A stretch of DNA of 14,201 nucleotides from Bacteroidales bacterium M5. Lineage in GTDB: Bacteria; Bacteroidota; Bacteroidia; Bacteroidales; Muribaculaceae. Every line of letters starts with the position of its first letter. The stretch's first letter is position 1. Shown one piece after another: positions 1-8,234 of the stretch. The stretch lies in contig LUJP01000038.1 in the NCBI GenBank assembly GCA_001689535.1, positions 1 through 14,201 on the forward strand, given 5' to 3'. Below the pieces are notes generated by a model. The model did not search any database. It was given only the letters and a program-made list of their open reading frames with translations, and was not told the DNA's origin. Made by a program: the position numbers and the translations under genes.

Positions 1-35
1 GGAAACCGGAAGGAATAGATGTACATTTAAGAAAT

Positions 36-2711
36 TCAACGGCCCGATGAGGCTATGAGTTCTTTTATCGAATTGCAGAATCCGGGAGCGGATATCATGG
101 TCTCTACCGGCAGGTGCATGCGGTAGCACCAGTAGTTATGCGGGTCGGCCGGATTGTTTATCTGCTCGGCCTGCGGGTCGGGTCGGCGAAGGTCGGCGCT
201 GATGGAAAGCCAGTCCTGGACCGGGAAAATTGCAAGCATCGACGGCGATTTCAGGTTGCGCGCCAATATGCGGCTGCAAATTTCGGTTGTGGCATCCGCG
301 GGTGTTACACCGGAAAATCCGAGCTCACCATGGAAAAAGCGGTCGGCCAGTTCGGGATTGCTGCGCCACCAGAGGCGTATCGGAGGCATGTCGTGCGTGG
401 ATGTTGAGCATACCGAGCGGTAAGGATAAGAATCGGTGTCGGCGAAGGTGCGGCCATATTCCTTGGGCATTCGCTCGATTTCAAGGCTGAGAATGTCGAG
501 CGAATCAAGGACGCCGGGAACGCACGCGGGTATCATACCGAGATCCTCGGCGCAGCAAAGCATGGATGTGGCCTCGGTGAGCGACGGCAGTTTCTGCATG
601 GCCTTCTCGCGCCAGAATGAGTTGTGGCGCCGATAGAAAAAGTCCTCGTAAAGAGCGTCGAATGCGGCGCGTTCGCCTTCCGGCAGCGATCGGTATGTTG
701 ACGTTTCCTGTGCGGTGATGCGTGGGTGGTAAAGCCCCGGGGTGCGACGGTCCTCAATGAAAAGAACCTGCTCTGTGAGCGAAAACAGTCCCTGCAGAAT
801 GTCGGTGTCGGTCTTCGAGGTCACCGGCTGGAGTTTTGCGTCAATCTGTCGCTGGGTGGCATAGTCGGGCAGCAGCCGGTATCGCCCTGAAGGTAAGGCC
901 AGCAGGAAGCGCGACTTCACTTCATGGGCGTATATACCGAATTTCTCGTCAAGCAGAGCGTCGGTGATATAGGGATTGCAGTGCAGTTCGGGGTCGATGG
1001 TGAAAGCGTAATGCTCTTTCAGCTCCGCTGGAGAATAGGGGAGCGCGGGATTGAATGTCCCGAGCAATCCCCGGATGCTCGACATAGGAATTTCCCAGAT
1101 TCTGAAAAATCCGAGGATATGGTCTATGCGGTAGGCGTCGAAATATCGCGCCATATTGCGGAAACGCGCTTTCCACCATGCGTAGCCGTCGGCAGCCATG
1201 CGGTCCCAGTTGTAGGTGGGAAAGCCCCAGTTCTGACCCAAGGTCGAGAATGGATCCGGCGGAGCGCCCGCGCTGCAGTCGAGGTTGAAGAGCCAGCCGT
1301 TGGTCCATGCCTCCACGCTGGTGCGCGAGATGCCTATGGGGATGTCGCCCTTTATAGCCACGCCGCGTGTGTGGGCATAGTCGCGGGCTTGCCGGAGCTG
1401 ACGGTCAAGATGGTATTGCACGTAATATATAAACTCGAACTTGTCGGAATATCTGGCCGACAGCGTGGAGAAAATCTGAGGCTTATACGTGCTGTATTTC
1501 CCCCATTTGGTGAAATCGGGGGTGCCGTAGAGGTCGCGGAGTATGCAATAGGCGGCGTAGGGACGCAGCCAGGCGAGATTGCGGTCAAAGAATTCCAGGA
1601 AGTCGTGAGACTTGATTTCTTCACGTCCGGAGGCGTCGAAGAGCTCGCGGGCATATTCCATTTTGGCGGCAACCACCCGCTGATAGTCTACGTTTGGCAG
1701 CCGGTTGAGTTCCTCGGCCAGTGAACGGTAGTGCTCACGCCGGGCGCTGTCAGGGAGTTCGCCCATGGCGTCGGGACGCAGATAGAGCGGATGCAGGGCG
1801 AAGATGGAGTTGGCGTTATAGGGATAGGAGTCGCCGTTGGTATGCGACATTATGGTGTCGTTGACCGGAAGTATCTGTATCACGCTTTGGCCAGTGGCCG
1901 CACACCAGTCGGCCATCAGCTTAAGGTCGAGGAAGTCGCCCACGCCGAAGTCGGAGGTCGAGCGGAGTGAGAACACCGGTATGGCCACTCCGGCTCCGCG
2001 CCATAAAGGTAGCGGGGAGTCAATCACGCCTGTTTCCATGACAATCGGGCAGCCCGCGGTAGCGGCGGCAGACGCGATTGTGCGGTTGGCGCCCGGTTCC
2101 CAGTGGCCTAAGTCTGGTTTGCTCTGGTCTTTTATAAGATATTTGAACTCCAGAGGGAACGTCAGCGCGTCGATATCAAGGTCGATAAACCACCGGGAGT
2201 CGCCGAGCGAATGCAGTTCCGGGGCGAGAGAAATGTTCCAGTTCCCGAGGCTTTCACCCTCTCCTGAAATGGCGGGACAGAGTGCGCCGGTGAGGGCCGG
2301 GCAGAGCACGGTGAGCCGTAGCTTGCCGGGAGCAAGCACATGGTCGGGCGTCGCAGGGTGTGAGGCTATGCACTTGGTGAATGCCGAAGTGTATAGCTCT
2401 GACTCTGCCGGGCGAATGTGCCAGGAGTCGATGATCACAGCATCCTGCACTCGCGGACTCAGACAGAGTGAACGGGGCATTCCCCATTCCTTGCGCTCCG
2501 ACATATCGTCGCGGCGCAGCAGGTAACGGTAGGTGAAAGTGCCTTGCGAGGGGGGGATTTCCACCGTGGCCGTCCATATGTGTCCGTCGGGCCCGCATTG
2601 CATGGCCACGGCCTCGCTTTCGGCTCCTGAGCCGAGCGGCTGAATATTCCCTGTAATAAAAAGACTTTCACCCCATTTGGTGGCGTAGTCAATGCGGAAT
2701 GTTGCTTTCAT
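36..2711 (-). CDS. malQ: 4-alpha-glucanotransferase, DPE2-type, GH77 with two CBM20 domains
   Basis: This cytoplasmic enzyme moves alpha-1,4-glucan segments between maltodextrins or onto glucose during starch and maltose use. The 891-residue protein has two N-terminal starch-binding CBM20-like domains (about residues 1-98 and 130-225) and then a GH77 catalytic domain (about 237-885). The three GH77 acids are visible: nucleophile D530 in YRIDH, acid/base E722 in AEDLG and stabiliser D774 in STHD. In ordinary bacterial MalQ (about 500-700 aa) the first two acids are roughly 48 residues apart. Here they are 192 apart, an insertion of about 145 residues like that of plant DPE2. The ATG at 2709-2711 opens directly into the first CBM20, so the start is sound. 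The gene lies 30 bp downstream of nrdJ on the same strand and may be co-transcribed. No signal peptide is seen. Family assignment is firm; substrate preference (maltose plus branched glucan, as in DPE2) is inferred. Confidence 0.95.
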   Translation of the reverse strand: MKATFRIDYATKWGESLFITGNIQPLGSGAESEAVAMQCGPDGHIWTATVEIPPSQGTFTYRYLLRRDDMSERKEWGMPRSLCLSPRVQDAVIIDSWHIRPAESELYTSAFTKCIASHPATPDHVLAPGKLRLTVLCPALTGALCPAISGEGESLGNWNISLAPELHSLGDSRWFIDLDIDALTFPLEFKYLIKDQSKPDLGHWEPGANRTIASAAATAGCPIVMETGVIDSPLPLWRGAGVAIPVFSLRSTSDFGVGDFLDLKLMADWCAATGQSVIQILPVNDTIMSHTNGDSYPYNANSIFALHPLYLRPDAMGELPDSARREHYRSLAEELNRLPNVDYQRVVAAKMEYARELFDASGREEIKSHDFLEFFDRNLAWLRPYAAYCILRDLYGTPDFTKWGKYSTYKPQIFSTLSARYSDKFEFIYYVQYHLDRQLRQARDYAHTRGVAIKGDIPIGISRTSVEAWTNGWLFNLDCSAGAPPDPFSTLGQNWGFPTYNWDRMAADGYAWWKARFRNMARYFDAYRIDHILGFFRIWEIPMSSIRGLLGTFNPALPYSPAELKEHYAFTIDPELHCNPYITDALLDEKFGIYAHEVKSRFLLALPSGRYRLLPDYATQRQIDAKLQPVTSKTDTDILQGLFSLTEQVLFIEDRRTPGLYHPRITAQETSTYRSLPEGERAAFDALYEDFFYRRHNSFWREKAMQKLPSLTEATSMLCCAEDLGMIPACVPGVLDSLDILSLEIERMPKEYGRTFADTDSYPYRSVCSTSTHDMPPIRLWWRSNPELADRFFHGELGFSGVTPADATTEICSRILARNLKSPSMLAIFPVQDWLSISADLRRPDPQAEQINNPADPHNYWCYRMHLPVETMISAPGFCNSIKELIASSGR

Positions 2712-2741
2712 CAGGCAAGAAATGTGAGTTCAGACTTGGAA

Positions 2742-5270
2742 TCAGCCGCATCTTGAGGCTCCGCACGAAGTGCAGATAAGGCAGCCTTCCTGATATATGA
2801 GCGTCTCGTGTCCGCAGTTCGGACATGTCTGGCCGGCAGCCTTGGTGCCGTTGGGCAGATATTTCTTCAGCGCGCGTTCCACACCCATTTTCCAGGTGTT
2901 AATTGACTGGCTGTCCAGTTCCAAGCCCCCTACGAGCTTAAGCACCTGGTCGATAGGCATGCCGTAACGCAGCACTCCCGAAATCAGCTTGGCATAGTTC
3001 CAGTATTCAGGGTTGAATTTGTCGGAAAGGCCTTCAATTGTGGTCTTGTAGCCGCGCTTGTTGATGAACTGGAAGTCGTAGCGCTTCACACCTTTGTCGT
3101 CCACGGCCTTGATGATTTTGCCGTGGGTGATGGATTTGGGGCAGAAAATGCCGTCGTCGTCATCGGCCAGACCGGTGAAAATTTCGTAAGGCTTGCCGTT
3201 CATGAGTCCAACGAAGGCAATCCATTTCTCTTTATTGTTCTGAAAGCGCACCACGTCGGCCTCGAGCTCTATGGGGCGTTTGGCCACATGTGCCTCCATG
3301 ATTATAGGTGCCGGTTTCTTTTTCTCTGCTGCCACAAGCACTCCGGCGCGCGAGCCGTCGCGGTAAACGGTGCAGCCTTTGCAGCCGCAGCGCCATGCTT
3401 CCACATACAGTCGGCCTACCAGCTCCTCGGTGACATCGGAGGGGAGGTTGATCGTGACGGAAATCGAATGGTCTACCCATTTCTGCACGCGCCCCTGCAT
3501 CCTTACTTTCTCGAGCCAGTCAACATCGTTGGCGGTAGCCTTATAGTAAGGTGAACGGGCAACGAGCGAGTCGAGTTCCTCCTGTGAATAGTCGGAGCGT
3601 ATTTCGATTCCGTTGACCTTCATCCATGTGATGAAGCGGGGATGGTACACGATGTATTCTTCGAAAGCATCGCCTGATTCGTCAACGAAGTCCACTCTCA
3701 CTTTGGTGTCGTTGGGGTTGACTTTACGGCGGCGCTTATATACCGGCATGAACACCGGTTCTATACCGGAGGATGTGCGGGTCATGAGGCTTGTGGTGCC
3801 GGTGGGGGCTATGGTCAGACATGCTATGTTGCGGCGGCCGTTCTTGCGGATGTCGGCCACGAGCTGAGGATCGGCCTCGGCAAGGCGTTTCATGAAAGGA
3901 TTGTCGATTTCGCGCTGCGGGTCGAAAATCTCGAATGCACCGCGTTCGCGCGCCATGATTTCCGACGAACGGTAGGCGGCGAGAGCCAGGGCTTTATGTA
4001 CGCATTCGGAGAAATCGGTGGCTTCCGATGTGCCGTAGCGCAGTCCGAGTGCCGCGAGCATGTCGCCTTCGCCGGTGGTTCCCACACCCGTGCGTCGGCC
4101 TTTGAGTGTCTTGGTGCGAATCTTGTTCCAGAGATTACGCTCTGTCTGCTTCACCTCATCCGTCTCGGGGTCAGATTCTATCTTGGCGAGAATCTGGTCG
4201 ATTTTTTCTTTCTCCAGGTCGATTATGTCGTCCATCAGGCGCTGGGCTTTGCCCACATAATCGCGGAAAAGCTCGAAGTTGAACTTAGCGTCAGGGGTAA
4301 AGGGGTTTTCTACAAATGAGTAGAGATTTATGGCGAGCAGACGGCAGCTGTCGTAAGGACACAGAGGTATCTCTCCGCAGGGATTGGTGGATATGGTCTG
4401 GAAGCCGAGATCGGCGTAGCAGTCGGGAAGCGACTCCCGCTTTATGGTATCCCAGAAGAGCACGCCCGGTTCGGCCGATTTCCATGCGTTATGCACAATC
4501 TTGGCCCAGAGTGCCGTCGCGTCGGTTTCCTTGGTTATCTCCGGATGGTCGGAGTCAACGGGGAACTGCTGCCGGTAAGGTACATGGTCTATGGCCGACT
4601 GCATGAAAGCGTCGTCAATCCTTACGGATACGTTCGCGCCGGTAACCTTGCCTTCGGTCATTTTGGCATCAATGAATTTCTCTGAATCGGGATGCTTGAT
4701 GCTCACAGTCAGCATCAGGGCGCCGCGCCGTCCGTCCTGAGCAACCTCGCGTGTGGAATTGGAGTAGCGTTCCATGAAAGGCACGAGGCCGGTGGAGGTG
4801 AGGGCCGAGTTCTTGACGGGAGTGCCCTTGGGGCGGATATGTGACAGGTCGTGGCCCACGCCGCCGCGGCGTTTCATGAGCTGAACCTGTTCCTCGTCGA
4901 TCTTTATCACGCCGCCGTAGGAATCGGGCTTGCCGTCCAGTCCTATCACGAAGCAGTTTGAGAGGGATGCTACCTGATAGTTGTTGCCGATGCCTGTCAT
5001 AGGGCTTCCCTGAGGCACTACATAGCGGAAGTTGTCAAGAAGATGGTAGATTTCGTCGAATGAAAGAGGATTGGGGTACAATGCCTCTATGCGTGCAAGC
5101 TCTGAGGCTATGCGCGCGTGCATGTCGGCCGGGGTTTTCTCATATATATTACCGTAAGAGTCTTTGAGCGCGTATTTGCTCACCCACACTCTCGCGGCAA
5201 GTTCGTCGCCATCAAAATATACCAGTGAGGCCTCGTAGGCTTCGTCGTAGGAATAGGTTTGTGTAGCCAC
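2742..5270 (-). CDS. nrdJ: Adenosylcobalamin-dependent (class II) ribonucleotide reductase
   Basis: This enzyme reduces ribonucleotides to deoxyribonucleotides using a radical generated from adenosylcobalamin, so it needs no separate radical subunit and works with or without oxygen. The 842-residue protein shows C106 in SNCF (one of the redox pair), the N296-C298-E300 active-site set in NPCGEI, the PTGTTSLMTRTS phosphate-binding stretch near residue 489 and a cysteine-rich CGCKGC motif near 628. The C-terminal tail carries CPNC (816-819) and CLICTSCGASRC (830-841), a likely zinc-ribbon or thiol-shuttle tail. The start is GTG at 5268-5270. An in-frame TAA five codons upstream and the family-typical opening ATQTYSYDEA support it over any longer form. 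No B12 riboswitch was recognised in the 260 bp upstream. malQ follows 30 bp downstream. Function is secure from motifs and length. Confidence 0.95.
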   Translation of the reverse strand: MATQTYSYDEAYEASLVYFDGDELAARVWVSKYALKDSYGNIYEKTPADMHARIASELARIEALYPNPLSFDEIYHLLDNFRYVVPQGSPMTGIGNNYQVASLSNCFVIGLDGKPDSYGGVIKIDEEQVQLMKRRGGVGHDLSHIRPKGTPVKNSALTSTGLVPFMERYSNSTREVAQDGRRGALMLTVSIKHPDSEKFIDAKMTEGKVTGANVSVRIDDAFMQSAIDHVPYRQQFPVDSDHPEITKETDATALWAKIVHNAWKSAEPGVLFWDTIKRESLPDCYADLGFQTISTNPCGEIPLCPYDSCRLLAINLYSFVENPFTPDAKFNFELFRDYVGKAQRLMDDIIDLEKEKIDQILAKIESDPETDEVKQTERNLWNKIRTKTLKGRRTGVGTTGEGDMLAALGLRYGTSEATDFSECVHKALALAAYRSSEIMARERGAFEIFDPQREIDNPFMKRLAEADPQLVADIRKNGRRNIACLTIAPTGTTSLMTRTSSGIEPVFMPVYKRRRKVNPNDTKVRVDFVDESGDAFEEYIVYHPRFITWMKVNGIEIRSDYSQEELDSLVARSPYYKATANDVDWLEKVRMQGRVQKWVDHSISVTINLPSDVTEELVGRLYVEAWRCGCKGCTVYRDGSRAGVLVAAEKKKPAPIIMEAHVAKRPIELEADVVRFQNNKEKWIAFVGLMNGKPYEIFTGLADDDDGIFCPKSITHGKIIKAVDDKGVKRYDFQFINKRGYKTTIEGLSDKFNPEYWNYAKLISGVLRYGMPIDQVLKLVGGLELDSQSINTWKMGVERALKKYLPNGTKAAGQTCPNCGHETLIYQEGCLICTSCGASRCG

Positions 5271-5530
5271 AGTTATGTAAGTTTATAGTGTTGAATCACG
5301 GTTTGTAAAAAGACGGTTGCAAAATTTGTAAAAAATCGTGGATTGTCAAAATTGTTTACGCATTATTTATCAACACAACCGCAACTATTCATTTTCAATT
5401 GCTAACAGTAAGAAAATCAGTTGTGTGGGGATGTTACTGGTGGCCGGATGTTGACCAATATGGAAATTTTTGGGTTGCTATCAGCTTCCTTCGGCTTAAA
5501 ATTTTTATATTTGAAAAAAATATTTCAGAA
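5271..5530. other. Divergent intergenic region between nrdJ and the nitroreductase gene
   Basis: This 260 bp AT-rich gap must hold the promoters of both flanking genes. It contains the direct repeat TTTGTAAAAA at 5302-5311 and 5325-5334 (23 bp start to start) and a DnaA-box-like TTATCAACA at 5367-5375. A TATATTTG element lies in front of the nitroreductase gene. I found no full TTTG/TAnnTTTG promoter for nrdJ, no clear NrdR-box pair and no riboswitch fold. Open reading frames here are only N-terminal extensions of the nitroreductase frame with no family-like sequence. Confidence 0.6.
5506..5513 (+). promoter_or_regulatory. Possible -7 element of the nitroreductase promoter
   Basis: TATATTTG matches the Bacteroidetes -7 consensus TAnnTTTG exactly. 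It sits 18 bp before the chosen ATG at 5531 and would give a very short leader. No TTTG is present 19-21 bp upstream, so only half of the promoter is seen. In AT-rich DNA this match could be chance. Confidence 0.3.
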
Positions 5531-6286
5531 ATGGAAACTTCAATAAACGAATACTTCTCACACAGGCGCACTGCGAGGCGTTACAGTGATAAACCTGTAG
5601 ACGCTGATTTTGTAAAGAATCTTCTTGCGCTGGCGGCGCACGCCCCCAATACGGGCAATATGCAGCTTTATTCCGCCGTTGTGACTTCATCTCCGGAGAT
5701 GAAGCGGCTTCTTGCCCCGGCTCATTTTAATCAGCCCCAGGTTGAGGGTGCGGCATATGTAGTGACTTTCTGCGCCGATTACCGCCGGTATGCCCTTTGG
5801 TGTAAAGAATCTGGCGCTGACCCCGGTTGCGACAATTTCCAGAGTTTCATGGCCGCTGTCATAGATACGTGTCTGTTTGCCCAGCAGTTCAACACTCTGG
5901 CTGAAATGAACGGGCTGGGTTGCTGCTATCTCGGCACCACCACCTACAATGCCGCGGAAATAGGGTGCGTGCTTTCATTGCCGCAGCTCGTGGTGCCGGT
6001 CACTACCATTACGGTCGGCTGGCCAGAGGGTGAGGCTCCGGAATCGGACCGCCTTGGGCCGGGTGTGATAATAATGGATGAAAAATATCGGGATTTTTCC
6101 GCGAAGGATATCAAGGCTATATACTCATATAAAGAGAACTTGCCCGAAAACCGCAAGTTTGTGGAGGAGAACGGAAAAGAAAACCTCGCGCAGGTTTATG
6201 CCGAGGTTCGTTATCCGAAATCTTCTGCTGAGATTTTCTCAGAGAAATATCTTGAGTATGTAAGAAAGCAAGGATTCCCTATCTGA
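5531..6286 (+). CDS. NfsA-like FMN-dependent nitroreductase family protein
   Basis: This is a 251-residue flavoprotein of the nitroreductase superfamily, closest in length and layout to the NfsA/FRP group (about 240 aa). Such proteins use NAD(P)H through bound FMN to reduce nitro compounds, quinones or flavins; the true substrate is unknown. Visible family features are HRRTARRYS near residues 11-19 (FMN phosphate contacts), APNTGNMQ at 38-45, GLGCCYLG at 129-136 and VGWPEG at 162-167. The reading frame extends upstream to 5399, but the 44 extra residues are not family-like and would cross the likely promoter. The ATG at 5531 (METSINEYF) is therefore preferred. It is a single plus-strand gene, divergent from nrdJ and convergent with dnaA, with only 20 bp between the two ends. 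The protein is cytoplasmic, with no signal peptide. Confidence 0.88.
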   Translation: METSINEYFSHRRTARRYSDKPVDADFVKNLLALAAHAPNTGNMQLYSAVVTSSPEMKRLLAPAHFNQPQVEGAAYVVTFCADYRRYALWCKESGADPGCDNFQSFMAAVIDTCLFAQQFNTLAEMNGLGCCYLGTTTYNAAEIGCVLSLPQLVVPVTTITVGWPEGEAPESDRLGPGVIIMDEKYRDFSAKDIKAIYSYKENLPENRKFVEENGKENLAQVYAEVRYPKSSAEIFSEKYLEYVRKQGFPI

Positions 6287-6306
6287 CAGCAGAGGTCAGT
6301 GAATCA

Positions 6307-7692
6307 TTACGACTGCAGGGAGGCTTCGATTTTGGTAACGTCTTCCTGCAGTTGTTTTTCAATGGGAAGGCGTTCCTCGATGTTTTTGCATGCGTAGAGC
6401 ACTGTGGCATGGGTGCGCGACAGTCTTGTGCCGATGGCGGTGAAGGGCATCTTGGCATGTTTCTTGGCGAGATACATCACCATCTGGCGCGCGTCTGAAA
6501 TCTCACGTTTGCGCGACTTGGTGAAAATCTGGTCGGGGTCTATGTCGTAGTATCCTGCAACCGTCTGGGCTATGCGTTCGAAGTTGATCTGAGGCTTGTT
6601 GACTTTAACGGCGTGAGCAAGCACTTTGCGTGCGAGATCCACCGAGATATCGCAGTTGAGCACTGTGGCGTGGGCGTAGAGCGATACCACTATGCCTTCA
6701 AGATCGCGGATGCTGTCAGTGACGTTGAGGGCAATGTATTCAAGAACTTCTGCGGGTATCTCCAGGCCGTCCTGCTGGGCTTTCTGGGTCAGCACCTCCT
6801 TGCGCAGTTCGTAGTCGGGGCGCTCAAGTTCGGCGGTCATTCCCATTTTGAAGCGTGAGAGGAGGCGTTCCTCCATTCCTTCCATTTTCGATGGGCAGCA
6901 GTCGCTGGCCAGGATGAGCTGCTTGGAATTGCGCATCAGGTGATCGAAAATGTGATAGAAGGTATTCTGGGTGCGGGATTTGCCTATAAGATCTTGAATA
7001 TCGTCAATTATCAGAGTGTCGATACTCTGATAGAAATTCATGAAGTCGTTGATTTTGCCGTTGCGCTGGGCGGTGGTATACTGGCTCTCAAACAGACGTG
7101 CGGTGATATAAAGCACGCGTGTGAACGGATTGAGCTCTTTTATGCGTATGCCTATGGCCTGTATCAGGTGGGTTTTTCCCACGCCGGGCGCTCCGAATAT
7201 GAAGAGAGGATTGAAGGTCTTGCACTTGGGGTCGTTGGCTATTGCCTCGCCGATCGAGCGTGCAACCTTGTTGCAGACGCTGCCGCAGTAGTTCTCGAAA
7301 GTGTAGTGCGGATTGAGCTGTGCATCAATGTCGGGAGCTTCCTGCTGCTGAAACGGGTTTGATGTCGCTCCCGGACGCGGAGCCACTGCGGGGCTCGGCT
7401 TGGAGCTTCCGTAGGTCACGCTTGTGGACGGCTCGTTGGAAACCTGCTCGAAACGGTAGAAAAGCTGGATTCCAGATCCGAAGATTCTTTTGAGCGTGAG
7501 TGAAAGAATGTTGAAGAACCTTTCTTCAAGCTGCTCTATAAAGAATGGAGACGGAACCTTTAGAACCAGCGTGTTATCTTTGTATTCAAGGGGTACAATG
7601 GGCTTAAACCATGCTTCGAATTGCTCGGTTTTGAGATTGTCCCGGAATATTTCGAGACATTTGTTCCATTGTATGTTGAGGTCCTGCGTCAT
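6307..7692 (-). CDS. dnaA: Chromosomal replication initiator protein DnaA
   Basis: DnaA is the AAA+ ATPase that binds DnaA boxes at oriC, melts the origin and loads the replicative helicase. The 461-residue protein shows all four domains. Domain I (about 1-85) opens with WNKCLEIFRDNL. Domain II is a Pro/Ser-rich linker (about 86-125). Domain III carries Walker A GAPGVGKT (167-174), Walker B LIIDD (227-231) and the RLLSRF segment near 276-281. Domain IV ends with the DNA-binding motif around GTRLSRTHATV (421-431). The frame opens upstream at 7749, but the extra 19 residues are a Ser/Thr-rich stretch with the repeat SERTIS. The ATG at 7692 begins where Bacteroidales DnaA proteins normally begin, so it is preferred. 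The gene converges with the nitroreductase gene. No dnaN or recF follows, so this is not the classical dnaA-dnaN locus. Confidence 0.96.
   Translation of the reverse strand: MTQDLNIQWNKCLEIFRDNLKTEQFEAWFKPIVPLEYKDNTLVLKVPSPFFIEQLEERFFNILSLTLKRIFGSGIQLFYRFEQVSNEPSTSVTYGSSKPSPAVAPRPGATSNPFQQQEAPDIDAQLNPHYTFENYCGSVCNKVARSIGEAIANDPKCKTFNPLFIFGAPGVGKTHLIQAIGIRIKELNPFTRVLYITARLFESQYTTAQRNGKINDFMNFYQSIDTLIIDDIQDLIGKSRTQNTFYHIFDHLMRNSKQLILASDCCPSKMEGMEERLLSRFKMGMTAELERPDYELRKEVLTQKAQQDGLEIPAEVLEYIALNVTDSIRDLEGIVVSLYAHATVLNCDISVDLARKVLAHAVKVNKPQINFERIAQTVAGYYDIDPDQIFTKSRKREISDARQMVMYLAKKHAKMPFTAIGTRLSRTHATVLYACKNIEERLPIEKQLQEDVTKIEASLQS
6313..6359 (+). terminator. Possible intrinsic terminator of the nitroreductase gene, inside the dnaA 3' end
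   Basis: Read on the plus strand, CTGCAGGGAG (6313-6322) pairs with CTTCCTGCAG (6342-6351) over 10 bp with one G-U pair, across a 19-nt loop. It is followed by TTGTTTTTC. It lies 26 bp past the nitroreductase stop and overlaps the last codons of convergent dnaA. The long loop and interrupted T run make it only plausible. A second short inverted repeat, CTGAC/GTCAG at 6283-6299, spans the nitroreductase stop codon but lacks a T run on either strand. Confidence 0.35.
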
Positions 7693-7757
7693 TGAAGTAG
7701 AGGAGATTGTCCTTTCGGAGATTGTTCGTTCACTATTTTTACAACACAAATTTCGTT

Positions 7758-7765
7758 CAAAAATA
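7758..7765 (-). promoter_or_regulatory. dnaA: Possible -7 element of the dnaA promoter
   Basis: On the minus strand this reads TATTTTTG, an exact TAnnTTTG match, 65 bp before the dnaA ATG at 7692. No TTTG lies at the canonical 19-21 bp upstream; the nearest TTG is about 15 bp away. The element is supported by position and the -7 match only. Confidence 0.3.
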
Positions 7766-7803
7766 TCTCAAAATAAAACGCAATTTTATTTGGAGATTAA
7801 GAT

Positions 7804-7846
7804 TTGTTCACACGATATTGAATTTCAGGAGATTACATGTTGATAA
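7804..7846. promoter_or_regulatory. DnaA-box-like pair upstream of dnaA
   Basis: TTGTTCACA (7804-7812, plus) and TTATCAACA (7838-7846, minus) each differ by one base from the TTATNCACA consensus. They lie 40-80 bp upstream of the likely dnaA promoter, where DnaA could regulate its own gene. Two one-mismatch sites in AT-rich DNA can arise by chance. Confidence 0.3.
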
Positions 7847-8080
7847 GGCTTTTGCTTGAATTTGGACTTTAAGTGGGTGTTGTAAGTGGTTGAGGTACAA
7901 TATGGTAGTTCGGAATTGTCGCGGTCTGTTATGGTATCTGGTATTCCTGGCTATGACAGCTGAAATATGCTGGGAACACGTTGTATAAGTGTTTTCGCAG
8001 GCTATTCCATTCGACGGGGCTTATTTGTAATGAATCTAAATAAGTTCTATCTTGCGATAATAAAGGTGTTGCAAAACTAC

Positions 8081-8111
8081 AAAAAAATAGGGATGCTCCA
8101 TGGAGCATCCC
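8081..8111 (-). terminator. Likely intrinsic terminator downstream of the GH97 gene
   Basis: On the minus strand GGGATGCTC-CATG-GAGCATCCC forms a perfect 9 bp stem with a 4-nt loop (plus coordinates 8090-8111). TA and seven T residues follow (8081-8087). It lies about 124 bp beyond the GH97 stop. The stem is also one arm of the palindromic repeat at 8088-8157, so the repeat may simply serve as a terminator here. Confidence 0.5.
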
Positions 8112-8157
8112 CCTAAATGGCATTTATTGTCAATGGATGCACGCTCGTGCATCCCTA
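8088..8157. repeat. 70-bp nested palindromic (REP/MITE-like) element
   Basis: The element begins TAGGGATGC and ends GCATCCCTA, which are perfect 9 bp terminal inverted repeats. Inside are two hairpins: a perfect 22 bp palindrome at 8090-8111 (core GGATGCTCCATGGAGCATCC), and GGATGCACG (8135-8143) with CGTGCATCC (8146-8154) around a CT centre. A 23-nt linker (8112-8134) separates them. Both hairpins share the GGATGC/GCATCC ends, suggesting two diverged copies of one unit. Intergenic placement and paired-palindrome structure resemble REP/BIME elements, which are mobilised by RAYT-type transposases encoded elsewhere. No second copy lies in this window, so calling it a dispersed repeat is inference. 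Confidence 0.5.
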
Positions 8158-8234
8158 CGATCTTAACCGTAATTTGAGTCAAGCTCTGCCTTCAAAAAAA
8201 CATAAGTTAGTTTTCTGAGAGGCTCATTCCGGCA

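Larger units (their letters stand above)
7693..8234. other. Intergenic region between dnaA and the GH97 gene
   Basis: These 542 bp hold no credible gene. The only sizeable open frame (minus, 7929-8123) runs through the palindromes and resembles nothing known. From left to right the region holds the dnaA leader, a TATTTTTG promoter-like element, an AT-rich inverted repeat (AAATAAAA at 7771-7778, TTTTATTT at 7784-7791), two DnaA-box-like sites (7804-7812 and 7838-7846), about 230 bp with no recognisable feature, and the nested palindromic element at 8088-8157. There is no dense DnaA-box cluster, so I do not call this oriC. Confidence 0.6.

Noticed and set aside
924..1724. 266-codon plus-strand frame opposite the glucanotransferase gene
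   Set aside because: It lies wholly antisense to a gene with intact catalytic motifs. It is a shadow of biased codon use.
5271..5400. Cobalamin riboswitch upstream of the B12-dependent nrdJ
   Set aside because: The gap is AT-rich and lacks a recognisable B12-box motif or GC-rich multi-helix fold.
7750..8080. Origin of replication next to dnaA
   Set aside because: Only two one-mismatch DnaA-box-like sites and no clear AT-rich unwinding array with clustered boxes. dnaN and recF are absent nearby. Bacteroidetes origins are often not beside dnaA. Whole-genome GC skew would settle it.
7929..8123. 64-codon minus-strand open frame between dnaA and the GH97 gene
   Set aside because: It runs through the palindromic element, has no family-like sequence and ends without any gene context. 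It is best explained as chance.
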